Source of the DNA: Actinomycetota bacterium
GTDB taxonomy: Bacteria; Actinomycetota; Thermoleophilia; Miltoncostaeales; Miltoncostaeaceae
Assembly: GCA_947475125.1 (NCBI GenBank)
Contig: CANJMX010000030.1
Span: 1 to 13,773, forward strand
DNA length: 13,773 nucleotides
Direction: 5' to 3'
Under the pieces are notes generated by a model. The model worked only from the letters and a program-made list of their open reading frames with translations. It was not told where the DNA came from and searched no databases. The stretch's first letter is position 1. Each line of letters begins with the position of its first letter. The position numbers were made by a program, and so were the translations under genes. Positions 7,942-13,652 of the stretch are shown piece by piece.

Positions 7942-8238
7942 ATGCCCGACGACTCCGCTGTGACAACCGAGGATCACCTGCTTCGCCAGATGCGCGACCA
8001 GGTGATCGACAACGACCTCAAGCTCATCCAGGCGATCAATTCCCGGCTCGCGCTGGTGGCACGCCTGCGTTCGTACAAAGAGGACCGGGGGCTCGACTTC
8101 GTTGACCCCTCCCGCGAGGAGTGGATGCACCGATACCTGCAGGGCGCCAACAAGGGCCCCCTGTCGTCAGAGGGCCTCACCGAGATCTACGGACACGTGC
8201 TCGAACTGACCAAGCGCGAGACGGTGCGTCGCGCCTAG
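7942..8238 (+). CDS. Chorismate mutase, AroQ type (monofunctional)
   Basis: All-helical protein of 98 residues resembling AroQ-class chorismate mutase, which converts chorismate to prephenate on the way to Phe and Tyr. Seen: a first helix QMRDQVIDNDLKLIQAINSRLALVARLRSYK (about 16-46) with the Arg/Asp/Asn-Arg/Lys spacing of the family. Then come DFVDPSREEWMHRYL (52-66), matching the usual xDPxREexvL segment, and NKGPLSSEGLTEIYGHVLEL (70-89), matching NxGPLsxexlxxiFrxi. No fused dehydratase, DAHP synthase or dehydrogenase domain is present. It is divergent from tatA and convergent with the bifunctional-nuclease gene, so it forms its own transcription unit. A CM-fold protein acting on another substrate cannot be excluded. 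Confidence 0.82.
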   Translation: MPDDSAVTTEDHLLRQMRDQVIDNDLKLIQAINSRLALVARLRSYKEDRGLDFVDPSREEWMHRYLQGANKGPLSSEGLTEIYGHVLELTKRETVRRA

Positions 8239-8723
8239 GACCCCTCGGCGAAGTCCTCGGGTGTCACCTGGTCGAGGAACTCCTTGAACTTCTCGACCAT
8301 GTCATCGTCGTCCTCGGGCTCGTGCTCAAACTCGATGGCGTTCTCGTCGAGCACCGCATCCGCAGCGTAGATGGGCGATCCGGTGCGTACTGCCACCGCG
8401 ATGGCGTCGCTCGGGCGGCAGTCGAGCTCGACATCCTCGCCTGAGGTACTCAGCCGGATCATCGCGTGAAATGTGGCGTCGCGAAGTTCAGTGATGGTGA
8501 TGCGCGCAACCTCGGCGCGAAGCTCCGTCACGAGGTTCACCAACAGGTCGTGCGTCATCGGACGGGGCGACTCGGTGCCCTGCAGCGTCATCAGGATCGC
8601 CGACGCCTCGGCATGGCCGATCCAGATGGGAAGAAAGCGATTTCCCTCGACAGTCTTGAGCAGCACGATCGGCTGCTTGCCGACCATGTCGAAGCTCACG
8701 CCGTAGATGACCATCTCCTCCAT
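8235..8723 (-). CDS. Bifunctional nuclease family protein (DUF151/BFN)
   Basis: Protein of 162 residues with the BFN domain (about 4-130), seen as VGKQPIVLLKTVEGNRFLPIWIGHAEASAI (14-43), TFHAMIRLSTSGEDVELDCRPSDAIAVAVRTGSPIYAADAVL (84-125) and the family core RPSDAIAxAVR. A plant member was reported to have RNase and DNase activity; bacterial members are widespread and mostly untested, so the catalytic role here is by family name only. The C-terminus (133-162) is strongly acidic. The ATG at 8723 follows a TATCAT hexamer by 7 nt; a second ATG three codons later is less likely. Its stop shares CTAG with the chorismate mutase stop. Confidence 0.85.
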   Translation of the reverse strand: MEEMVIYGVSFDMVGKQPIVLLKTVEGNRFLPIWIGHAEASAILMTLQGTESPRPMTHDLLVNLVTELRAEVARITITELRDATFHAMIRLSTSGEDVELDCRPSDAIAVAVRTGSPIYAADAVLDENAIEFEHEPEDDDDMVEKFKEFLDQVTPEDFAEGS

Positions 8724-8730
8724 GGGGGCG

Positions 8731-8736
8731 ATGATA
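8731..8736 (-). promoter_or_regulatory. -10 element TATCAT, leaderless start of the BFN gene
   Basis: On the minus strand TATCAT, the best -10 match in the window, ends 7 nt before the ATG at 8723. The spacer CGCCCCC lacks a ribosome binding site. Confidence 0.55.
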
Positions 8737-8763
8737 GCCCCGCGACCGCGGGGGTTCTGGTGC

Positions 8764-8769
8764 TAACGT
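8764..8769 (+). promoter_or_regulatory. -10 element of the tRNA-Ile promoter
   Basis: TAACGT preceded by TGC (extended -10 form, 8761-8769) lies 10 nt before the mature tRNA 5' end, placing +1 near 8776 with a very short leader. No clear -35 is seen. A 6-bp inverted repeat (CCCCGC 8738-8743, GCGGGG 8748-8753) separates it from the divergent BFN promoter. Confidence 0.5.
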
Positions 8770-8779
8770 CTCGCGCCGC

Positions 8780-8853
8780 GGGCGATTAGCTCAGGTGGTT
8801 AGAGCGCATCCCTGATAAGGATGAGGTCCCTGGTTCGAGTCCAGGATCGCCCA
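8780..8853 (+). tRNA. tRNA-Ile (GAT anticodon)
   Basis: A complete cloverleaf can be drawn. The acceptor stem is GGGCGAT (8780-8786) with ATCGCCC (8846-8852) and discriminator A8853. The D-arm contains AGCTCAGGTGGTTAGAGC. The anticodon stem CATCC/GGATG encloses loop CTGATAA with GAT at 8814-8816. The T-arm is CCTGGTTCGAGTCCAGG. The 3' CCA is not encoded (TGG follows). It stands alone rather than inside an rRNA operon, which is the commoner home of tRNA-Ile(GAT). Confidence 0.97.
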
Positions 8854-8926
8854 TGGCGCCCCGACAGGGGTGGAACCCGGCGGAACCCGCTCCAAAAAGA
8901 TTCCGTCAAGAAGGAAACAGACGCCG

Positions 8927-9073
8927 GGCGCCATTGAGGGGCAACCGCCACGGCAAGTCGGTGGTGCCGCCGTTGGGGGCCAACCGCCACGGCCCGTCAA
9001 CGGCGCCATTGAGGGCCAACCACCCCGGCAAGTCAACGGCGCCTTTAGGGGCCAAACTCCCCAGGGGCGAAAC
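8927..9073. repeat. Four-unit 36/39-bp tandem repeat
   Basis: Units start at 8927 (36 nt), 8963 (39 nt), 9002 (36 nt) and 9038 (36 nt). Each begins GGYGCC. Units 1 and 3 match at 30 of 36 positions, sharing GGCGCCATTGAGGG and GGCAAGTC. Unit 2 carries a 3-nt expansion and unit 4 is degenerate in its second half. There are no spacers, so this is a minisatellite-like array rather than CRISPR. All unit lengths are multiples of three. Confidence 0.8.
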
Positions 9074-9101
9074 CCACCACGCCCCACCAAGCCCCAAACC
9101 C
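9073..9101 (-). other. Putative G-quadruplex motif downstream of parB
   Basis: The minus strand reads GGG-N3-GGGG-N6-GGGG-N6-GGG, which fits the G3+N1-7 rule for intramolecular quadruplexes. It lies on the parB sense strand about 55 nt past the stop, so it would appear in the 3' end of the operon RNA. Confidence 0.4.
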
Positions 9102-9154
9102 AACGAAGCGACCCGTGCCCGACGACCAAAACGCGACCCCCAACAGTCCCCGCC

Positions 9155-10057
9155 CTACAACCCCAACCGCTCGAGCGCAGCAGCCACCGCATCCTCGTTC
9201 TCAAAGGCGATCTCCACGATCACCCTCCCCTTGGCCCCGGCCTTCACGCGGACGGGGGCCTCAAACACCCCGTGGAACGCATTGATGGCCTCGTCGGCAA
9301 TCTCGGGCAGGTCGCGCACGGCCCGCGTCTGGGCAGCGTCGTCGCCGCCGGCACTGTGCGACCGGGCAAGTGCTTCGGTTGCACGAACAGAAAGCCCCTG
9401 CTCAGAAGCTGTTTTGGCCACCAGCCGGCGACGCTTGGCACCGTCCGCCATGAGTATGGCCCGTCCGTGCCCCTCGCTCAGGGTGCCTGCCACGAGCATC
9501 TCCTGGACGTCGTCCGGGAGCTCAAGCAGGCGGATGAGGTTGGCCACGCCCGACCGGCTGCGCCCGACGGTGCGTGCGACATCGGCCTGCGACTGCCCGA
9601 AGTCCTCCACCAGAATGGCCAGGGCCTGTGCTGTTTCGATGGGGTCCAGGTCCTGGCGCACCAGGTTCTCAACCAGGCCCACCTCCAGGCGCTCCCGCTC
9701 GTCGGCGTCGCGCACGACCGCCGGCACCTCCGACAGGCCGGCTGCACGGGCCGCGCGCCAGCGGCGCTCACCCGCAATCAACTCATAGTCGCCCTCGGGC
9801 AGCGCCCGCACGACGATGGGCTGGATAAGCCCGGTCGTGGCGATCGATTCCGCGAGGGCCGCAAGCGCGTCGTCGTCGATGCGTCGACGGGGCTGGGCTG
9901 CGTTGGGGCGCACCCGGTCGAGGCCCAGCATCAAGAGGCCCGGGCCAGCCGTATTCGCCGGCGCAGTCGCATCCGGGCCGGGCACGGCCACCGGAGCGTC
10001 GCCCAGCAGTGTCGAGAGGCCACGCCCCAGTCGTGATGTCGATTTCTTCTCAGCCAC
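9155..10057 (-). CDS. parB: Chromosome-partitioning protein ParB
   Basis: CTP-dependent DNA clamp of 300 residues that loads at parS and spreads to organise the origin region. Seen: N-terminal SRLGRGLSTLL (8-18), the ParA-stimulating peptide with its Arg. The CTP-binding/ParB-N domain (about 44-140) has GERRWRAA (96-103) and ENLVRQDLDPIE (130-141). A helix-turn-helix segment (about 155-178, QADVARTVGRSRSGVANLIRLL) recognises parS, followed by SEGHGRAIL (194-202). A C-terminal dimerisation region ends in ALERLGL. GTG 10057 is chosen because AAGGAGGT (10066-10073) lies at good spacing and it overlaps the parA stop by 8 nt. The ORF extends 12 codons further upstream, but that would cover the parA end. 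A parS site lies about 1.4 kb away in rsmG. Confidence 0.95.
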   Translation of the reverse strand: MAEKKSTSRLGRGLSTLLGDAPVAVPGPDATAPANTAGPGLLMLGLDRVRPNAAQPRRRIDDDALAALAESIATTGLIQPIVVRALPEGDYELIAGERRWRAARAAGLSEVPAVVRDADERERLEVGLVENLVRQDLDPIETAQALAILVEDFGQSQADVARTVGRSRSGVANLIRLLELPDDVQEMLVAGTLSEGHGRAILMADGAKRRRLVAKTASEQGLSVRATEALARSHSAGGDDAAQTRAVRDLPEIADEAINAFHGVFEAPVRVKAGAKGRVIVEIAFENEDAVAAALERLGL

Positions 10058-10811
10058 GACTCGCAACCTCCTTGGCCACTTCAAAGTAGGCATCCGCGGC
10101 CGCGCAATGCGGGTCGTAGCGGATGACGGGCTCGCCGAACGACGGCGACTCGGTCACGCGCACGTTGCGCGGCACCACCGAATTGAACACCTGGCTCGGG
10201 AAATGCCTGCGTACCTCAGCAATTACCTCGCCGCTGATGCGCGTGCGCGGGTCATGCATCGTCATCAGAATCCCGCTCACACGAAGCTGCGGGTTCAGGC
10301 GCGCGCGCACCTCCCCGATGGTCTCCATCAACCGCGAGAGGCCTTCGAGGGCGTAGTACTCGCACTGCACCGGCACGATGAGCCGATCGGCGGCGAGAAG
10401 CGCGTTGACCGTCACCAGGTCGAGCGAGGGCGGGCAGTCGATGAAGATATAGGGGTACTCAGCGGCGACCGGTGCCAACGCGTTCGCCATGACGGTGTCG
10501 CGGTTCTCCCTGTCCACCAGTTCGACGGCAGCACCGGCGAGATCTGCCGACGACGGCACCAGGTCCATGCCGGGAACGACTGTCGGGATCCGCACATCGG
10601 CCACCGAAGCGCCGTCCAGAAGCACGTCCGCCATGCCGGGGGTTCCCGGGCCAGGGCGCTCGCCCCGCAGTACGCCGCTGGTGGCGTTGGCCTGAGGGTC
10701 GGCATCTACCAACAGCACCCGATTGCCCGCCTCTGCAAGACATGCCGCGATGTTGATTGCGCTGGTGGTCTTTCCCACCCCGCCCTTCTGGTTGACAACG
10801 GCGTAGATCAC
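10050..10811 (-). CDS. parA: Chromosome-partitioning ATPase ParA (Soj)
   Basis: Deviant-Walker ATPase of 253 residues; ATP-bound dimers bind DNA and are released by ParB. Seen: QKGGVGKTT (8-16) with signature Lys9 and Lys14, the Walker A' motif VLLVDADPQANAT, the Walker B region YIFIDCPPSLDLVTVNAL, and MLTRLMETIGEVRARL-like central helices. It is predicted to act with ParB and parS and, as in Bacillus Soj, may also affect DnaA. GTG 10811 overlaps the rsmG stop as GTGA, matching the other junctions, and puts the ATPase motif at the usual position. An alternative GTG at 10883 would add 24 residues within rsmG and coincides with a DnaA-box-like sequence. Confidence 0.94.
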   Translation of the reverse strand: MIYAVVNQKGGVGKTTSAINIAACLAEAGNRVLLVDADPQANATSGVLRGERPGPGTPGMADVLLDGASVADVRIPTVVPGMDLVPSSADLAGAAVELVDRENRDTVMANALAPVAAEYPYIFIDCPPSLDLVTVNALLAADRLIVPVQCEYYALEGLSRLMETIGEVRARLNPQLRVSGILMTMHDPRTRISGEVIAEVRRHFPSQVFNSVVPRNVRVTESPSFGEPVIRYDPHCAAADAYFEVAKEVASRG

Positions 10812-11515
10812 GAGAGGGGCCGCTTCGCTGCCATTCCGGGGCGCCTGGGGAAGCGTTCTGGGGTTATCCCCACCTTTGTCCACACCGAGAAATACCTGCT
10901 CACATCGGAAATCGAGTGGGCATCAACATCCCCGGTGTGGATAAGCCCCAGCACAGCCCCCGCCGCGGTGGCAGCCGGGTCTGACACGGTGTCACGGCGA
11001 CCACGCCAGGCGACGAGCGATCCTCCGTCGGTCAGCAAGGGAGCCGCGAGTTCCATGACCACAGGAAGCGGGCCCAGGGCGCGGGCTGTCACCACCGGCT
11101 GGGTACCACGCTCGTCGTGCGCAAGGGACTCGCTTCGATCTGCCACCACGCGCACATTAGGGAAGTCGGCGGCAGCACGGGAAAGCCAATCTGCCTTTCT
11201 GCCCTCGCTCTCGACCAACGTGACGGGTATCTCCGGCAGCATGATCGCCAGCACGAGGCCCGGAAAACCTCCGCCGCTCCCAAGATCGGCGATTCCAGTT
11301 GCATCACGGATCTGCGGAAGCGCCAGGCTGCTCAGGGAGTCGGCCAGATGCACGTCCACGACGTTCGCCATCGCAGCGCGAGACGAAAGGTTCTGTGGCT
11401 CAGCCGCCATTCGCCTGACGACCTCGACCATCGCCGCCGCCTGGGAGGGCGAAACGTCGATGCCCATCTCCTGCGATCGTCGCCTGAGTGCATCCAGTTG
11501 TTTCACGTGAAACAC
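10808..11515 (-). CDS. rsmG: 16S rRNA (guanine-N7) methyltransferase RsmG (GidB)
   Basis: SAM-dependent methyltransferase of 235 residues that modifies a guanine in the 530 loop of 16S rRNA; loss of RsmG gives low-level streptomycin resistance in several bacteria. Seen: the SAM-binding IADLGSGGGFPGLVLA (75-90), the acidic strand-end VTLVESEGRKADWL (98-111), the NLSSR/DVHLADSL region (42-61, here for the family's NLT..VHxxDSL) and the C-terminal PRRPGMAAKRPL signature. The GTG at 11515 begins VFHVKQ, whose codons contain the parS palindrome. It starts 32 nt after jag, and its stop overlaps the parA start. Confidence 0.95.
   Translation of the reverse strand: MFHVKQLDALRRRSQEMGIDVSPSQAAAMVEVVRRMAAEPQNLSSRAAMANVVDVHLADSLSSLALPQIRDATGIADLGSGGGFPGLVLAIMLPEIPVTLVESEGRKADWLSRAAADFPNVRVVADRSESLAHDERGTQPVVTARALGPLPVVMELAAPLLTDGGSLVAWRGRRDTVSDPAATAAGAVLGLIHTGDVDAHSISDVSRYFSVWTKVGITPERFPRRPGMAAKRPLS
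10864..10944. promoter_or_regulatory. Cluster of three DnaA-box-like 9-mers
   Basis: TTATCCCCA at 10864-10872 (+, one mismatch to TTATCCACA) and TTGTCCACA at 10876-10884 (+, the form common in high-GC actinobacteria) are followed by TTATCCACA on the minus strand at 10936-10944 (perfect). All lie in the 3' coding part of rsmG just upstream of parA. No AT-rich unwinding region is seen beside them. Confidence 0.5.
11499..11514. promoter_or_regulatory. parS centromere site
   Basis: TGTTTCACGTGAAACA is a perfect 16-bp palindrome identical to the conserved bacterial parS consensus. It forms codons 1-6 of rsmG (VFHVKQ) and is the expected loading site for the ParB encoded 1.4 kb away. It is the only exact copy I see in the window. 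Confidence 0.95.
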
Positions 11516-11547
11516 CCCGACGCCCGGCGGGCGGGCAGCACCGGCAC

Positions 11548-12021
11548 CTACTCGGCGTCGGCGGGAACCACAACGATCCGGCGACGGGGGTCCTCGCCCT
11601 CGCTGCGCGTCTCGATGCCCTCGCGGTCGGCAAGCGCCATGTGCACGGTGCGGCGGTCCATCGCTGACATCGGGTCCAACTCGACCTCCTCGCCATACTC
11701 CACGGCCTCTTCGGCAGCGCGGATGGCAAGGCGGGTAAGCAGATCTGCGCGCTTGGCCCGGTGGTCGTTCGCGTCGACAAGCACGCCGCGCCGCTGATTG
11801 CCGTCGATCCGACGAACCGCCTGCGCCGCAAGCGACTGCACGGCGTCCAGCACTTCGCCGTTGCGCTCAACGAGTACGTCCAGGTCGTCACCCGTGATGC
11901 GGGCGATGAGGCCCCCCTCGGGGCCATCCTCCACCACAACGGTCGCCGCGAGCCCGAGGCCCTCCACGCTCGCTGTCACGATTTCCTCGAGCACGCGTGC
12001 GCCCTGGTCTGAATCACTCAC
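11548..12021 (-). CDS. jag: Jag/KhpB RNA-binding protein (KH and R3H domains)
   Basis: Cytoplasmic single-stranded nucleic acid-binding protein of 157 residues, usually encoded beside yidC. It has a KH domain (about 36-105) and a C-terminal R3H domain (about 110-153) with RxxxH (Arg123-His127 in DRRTVHMAL) and the family ending EGEDPRRRIVVVP. The KH GxxG loop is degenerate: LVERNGEVLDAVQ (50-62) replaces the usual LIGxxGxTLxALQ, so the first Gly is Glu52. The long N-terminal Jag-N domain of firmicute homologues is absent; the short form is common in actinobacteria. The GTG at 12021 overlaps the yidC stop (GTGA). Family members bind RNA and influence cell division and envelope processes; the targets here are unknown. 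Confidence 0.9.
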   Translation of the reverse strand: MSDSDQGARVLEEIVTASVEGLGLAATVVVEDGPEGGLIARITGDDLDVLVERNGEVLDAVQSLAAQAVRRIDGNQRRGVLVDANDHRAKRADLLTRLAIRAAEEAVEYGEEVELDPMSAMDRRTVHMALADREGIETRSEGEDPRRRIVVVPADAE

Positions 12022-13037
12022 TTGCGCCTCTTTGGTGGCTTCTTTTTGCCGGCCGGACGGGAAGGGCCGCCGCCGGGCCCCTTCTTGCGTGCTGGCGGCG
12101 TGCGCGTACTGCTCGAATCCTTCGCTTTGCCACTGGTGGAGCCATTTCCACCGCTCGCGGGCTGCGATGGCTCGTCGGGCGTGGCTTCAACCTCAACCAC
12201 GGGTGGCGGTGGAGGCGCATCACCCTGTCGCCTGCGGCGCTTCGGCACAGACCGGGCTGCGACAGCTGTCGTGGCGACGTCGCTGACCGTCTCCACGGGC
12301 TCATCGTCGACATCCTCGTCGTCCGTGTCGGTGGCCACGACGGCCGCGCTCGCCCCGTTCGCGCCCTGCAGCTCAATCTCCGCCTCAATGCGGCGCTTCA
12401 GCACCAACTGCTGGCCGGCTGTCCAAAGGTTGGTGGTGGCCCAGTAAATGACCAGACCAGCCGGAACCGGGAACTGGAAGACGAAGAACACGATTCCGAT
12501 GGGCAGAAGGCGCATAAGCCAGCGCTGGTTCTTGCTCATGGTGGCGCTCGACGAGAGCTCAGACGAAATCAGCTGCGACACGGCATACACGGCGACCAGC
12601 GGAATGACGGCCCAGCCGATCTCGGTGAGCTGGTCAGAGATATTCGGAATGACACGGAGGAACCCGAGGTCCGTGCCGTCCGCGAACGTGCTCGCCGAGT
12701 TGCGAAGCGTGTAGTACAGCGCGATGAAGACCGGCGCCTGGGCCACGAGTGGCAGGCAGGAGCCGAACGGATTGACGTCGTTCTCCTTATAGAACTTCAT
12801 CATTTCTTCCTGCAACTTGGGCTTATTGCCCTTGTACTTCCGTTGCAGTTCCTTCATCTGGGGAGCGACTTCCTGCATGCGCCGGGCGCTTCTGTACTGC
12901 TTTACAAACAGGGGCAAGAGCAGAAGCCGCACAACCAGAGTGAGCATGACGATGGCCCACGCCCACGTGAACCCGAGCCCGTGGAAGAACTCGAGGATGC
13001 CGCGCATTGGTGCTTCGAGGAGATCCAGCGGGTTCAT
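12018..13037 (-). CDS. yidC: Membrane protein insertase YidC (Oxa1 family)
   Basis: Insertase of 339 residues that places membrane proteins in the lipid bilayer alone or with SecYEG. Seen: the first helix WAWAIVMLTLVVRLLLLPL (25-43) with the conserved groove Arg37, and a cytoplasmic hairpin RMQEVAPQMKELQRKYKGNK (53-72). VNPFGSCLPLVAQAPVFIALYYTLR (88-112) follows, with later helices around 142-160, 175-195 and 190-206 (PVPAGLVIYWATTNLWT). The large periplasmic domain of Gram-negative YidC is absent. A long tail (about 225-339) has an acidic patch (TDTDDEDVDDEP), Pro-rich runs and a Lys/Arg-rich end (GKKKPPKRRK), suited to ribosome binding. The ATG overlaps the yidD stop (ATGA). Confidence 0.95.
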   Translation of the reverse strand: MNPLDLLEAPMRGILEFFHGLGFTWAWAIVMLTLVVRLLLLPLFVKQYRSARRMQEVAPQMKELQRKYKGNKPKLQEEMMKFYKENDVNPFGSCLPLVAQAPVFIALYYTLRNSASTFADGTDLGFLRVIPNISDQLTEIGWAVIPLVAVYAVSQLISSELSSSATMSKNQRWLMRLLPIGIVFFVFQFPVPAGLVIYWATTNLWTAGQQLVLKRRIEAEIELQGANGASAAVVATDTDDEDVDDEPVETVSDVATTAVAARSVPKRRRRQGDAPPPPPVVEVEATPDEPSQPASGGNGSTSGKAKDSSSTRTPPARKKGPGGGPSRPAGKKKPPKRRK

Positions 13038-13267
13038 CGCGCTCCGAACAGGTGCTGGTCGGCCGGGTAGTCAACGCCACCCGAGCTCCAGGGATTACAC
13101 CGCAGCAGGCGCCACGTTGCGAGGACGATTCCCCTGCATACGCCAAACATTTCGATGCTCTCAACCGCGTACTCGGAGCACGTGGGGTGATACTTGCACC
13201 GCCGCGGGAACAGCGGGGAGATGTGCCGTTGGTACCAACGCACGAAGGAAATGAGGCCGCGCTTCAT
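13034..13267 (-). CDS. yidD: Membrane protein insertion efficiency factor YidD
   Basis: Small protein of 77 residues with the full family signature: LISFVRWYQRHISPLFPRRCKYHPTCSEYA (5-34), Cys24 and Cys30, and the C-terminal RCNPWSSGGVDYP (56-68). YidD is an amphipathic, membrane-associated helper of YidC-dependent insertion. Both flanks are 4-bp stop/start overlaps: the rnpA stop with its ATG, and its own stop with the yidC ATG. It is therefore translated as part of one coupled unit. Confidence 0.95.
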   Translation of the reverse strand: MKRGLISFVRWYQRHISPLFPRRCKYHPTCSEYAVESIEMFGVCRGIVLATWRLLRCNPWSSGGVDYPADQHLFGAR

Positions 13268-13641
13268 GCCGTCGCCTGCGACACGCGCTCGGTAAGCTCG
13301 TGAAGGCGCTCGCCAAGGGCGCGCGATCCGCGCTCCTCGATGTACTCGTGTGCGCCTGGCCGGGCGATGACCACGAAGTCCACCCCGGGCTGAAGATCGC
13401 CGGCGATGCGGGAGAACTCCTCGCGAAGCACGCGCTTCACGCGGTTGCGCTCCACGGCGTTGCCCACTCGCTTGCCCACAGACAGGCCGAGGCGGGCGGA
13501 ATCGCCCTCGCCACGGTCGAACGCGTACACCACGAGATGCCGACCGGACGCCGATCGCCCGCGGCGATAGACAGCGTCGAAGTCACCGGATCTGGTGACC
13601 CGGCTTCGCTTTTCCCTCGGAGCACGCGCCCCGTCCGGCAC
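13264..13641 (-). CDS. rnpA: Ribonuclease P protein component
   Basis: Basic protein of 125 residues that binds RNase P RNA and helps it cleave pre-tRNA 5' leaders. Seen: the RVTRSGDFDAVYRRGRSASGRHLVVYA region (14-40) and the RNR motif GKRVGNAVERNRVKRVLREEFSR (56-78), the family hallmark, then the DFVVIARPGA strand. The GTG at 13641 lies 11 nt after the rpmH stop. The stop overlaps the yidD ATG. The RNase P RNA gene is not in the window. Confidence 0.95.
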   Translation of the reverse strand: MPDGARAPREKRSRVTRSGDFDAVYRRGRSASGRHLVVYAFDRGEGDSARLGLSVGKRVGNAVERNRVKRVLREEFSRIAGDLQPGVDFVVIARPGAHEYIEERGSRALGERLHELTERVSQATA

Positions 13642-13652
13642 GGGGCCAGAAC

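Larger units (their letters stand above)
8854..9154. other. Gene-free region between tRNA-Ile and parB
   Basis: About 300 bp without a convincing gene. Several frames are open on both strands because the sequence is GC-rich and the repeats are multiples of 3, but none matches a known family or has a good start. It contains a weak hairpin just after the tRNA (8857-8872, 6-bp stem with one G-U pair, no T-run), a direct repeat GGAACCCG (8872-8879 and 8882-8889), the tandem repeat at 8927-9073 and a minus-strand G-quadruplex motif at 9073-9101. No ordinary terminator for parB is visible. Confidence 0.6.

Noticed and set aside
8780..8853. tRNA-Ile as an integration site for a mobile element
   Set aside because: No integrase, no repeated tRNA 3' end and no foreign gene block is present downstream; parB follows within 300 bp.
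8857..8872. Intrinsic terminator after tRNA-Ile
   Set aside because: The stem is only 6 bp with a G-U pair and is not followed by a T-run.
8927..9073. CRISPR array
   Set aside because: Units are contiguous with no spacers, diverge between copies, and there are no cas genes nearby.
8791..9204. Minus-strand ORF with repeated GGWPSMAP-like peptides
   Set aside because: It overlaps the end of parB and runs antisense through the tRNA. The peptide repeats follow from the 36-bp DNA units, and other frames are equally open.
8870..10036. 388-residue open frame on the + strand covering the repeats and parB antisense
   Set aside because: The first part is the tandem repeat read in frame and the rest mirrors parB; there is no ribosome site or recognisable domain.
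10809..10883. parA start at GTG 10883
   Set aside because: It would overlap rsmG by 76 nt and add 24 residues before the ATPase motif; GTG 10811 gives a GTGA overlap like the other junctions. Not fully excluded.
9816..11510. 564-residue open frame on the + strand
   Set aside because: It runs antisense through parB, parA and rsmG, all clear family members, has no family-like motifs, and is explained by GC-rich codon structure of the opposite strand.
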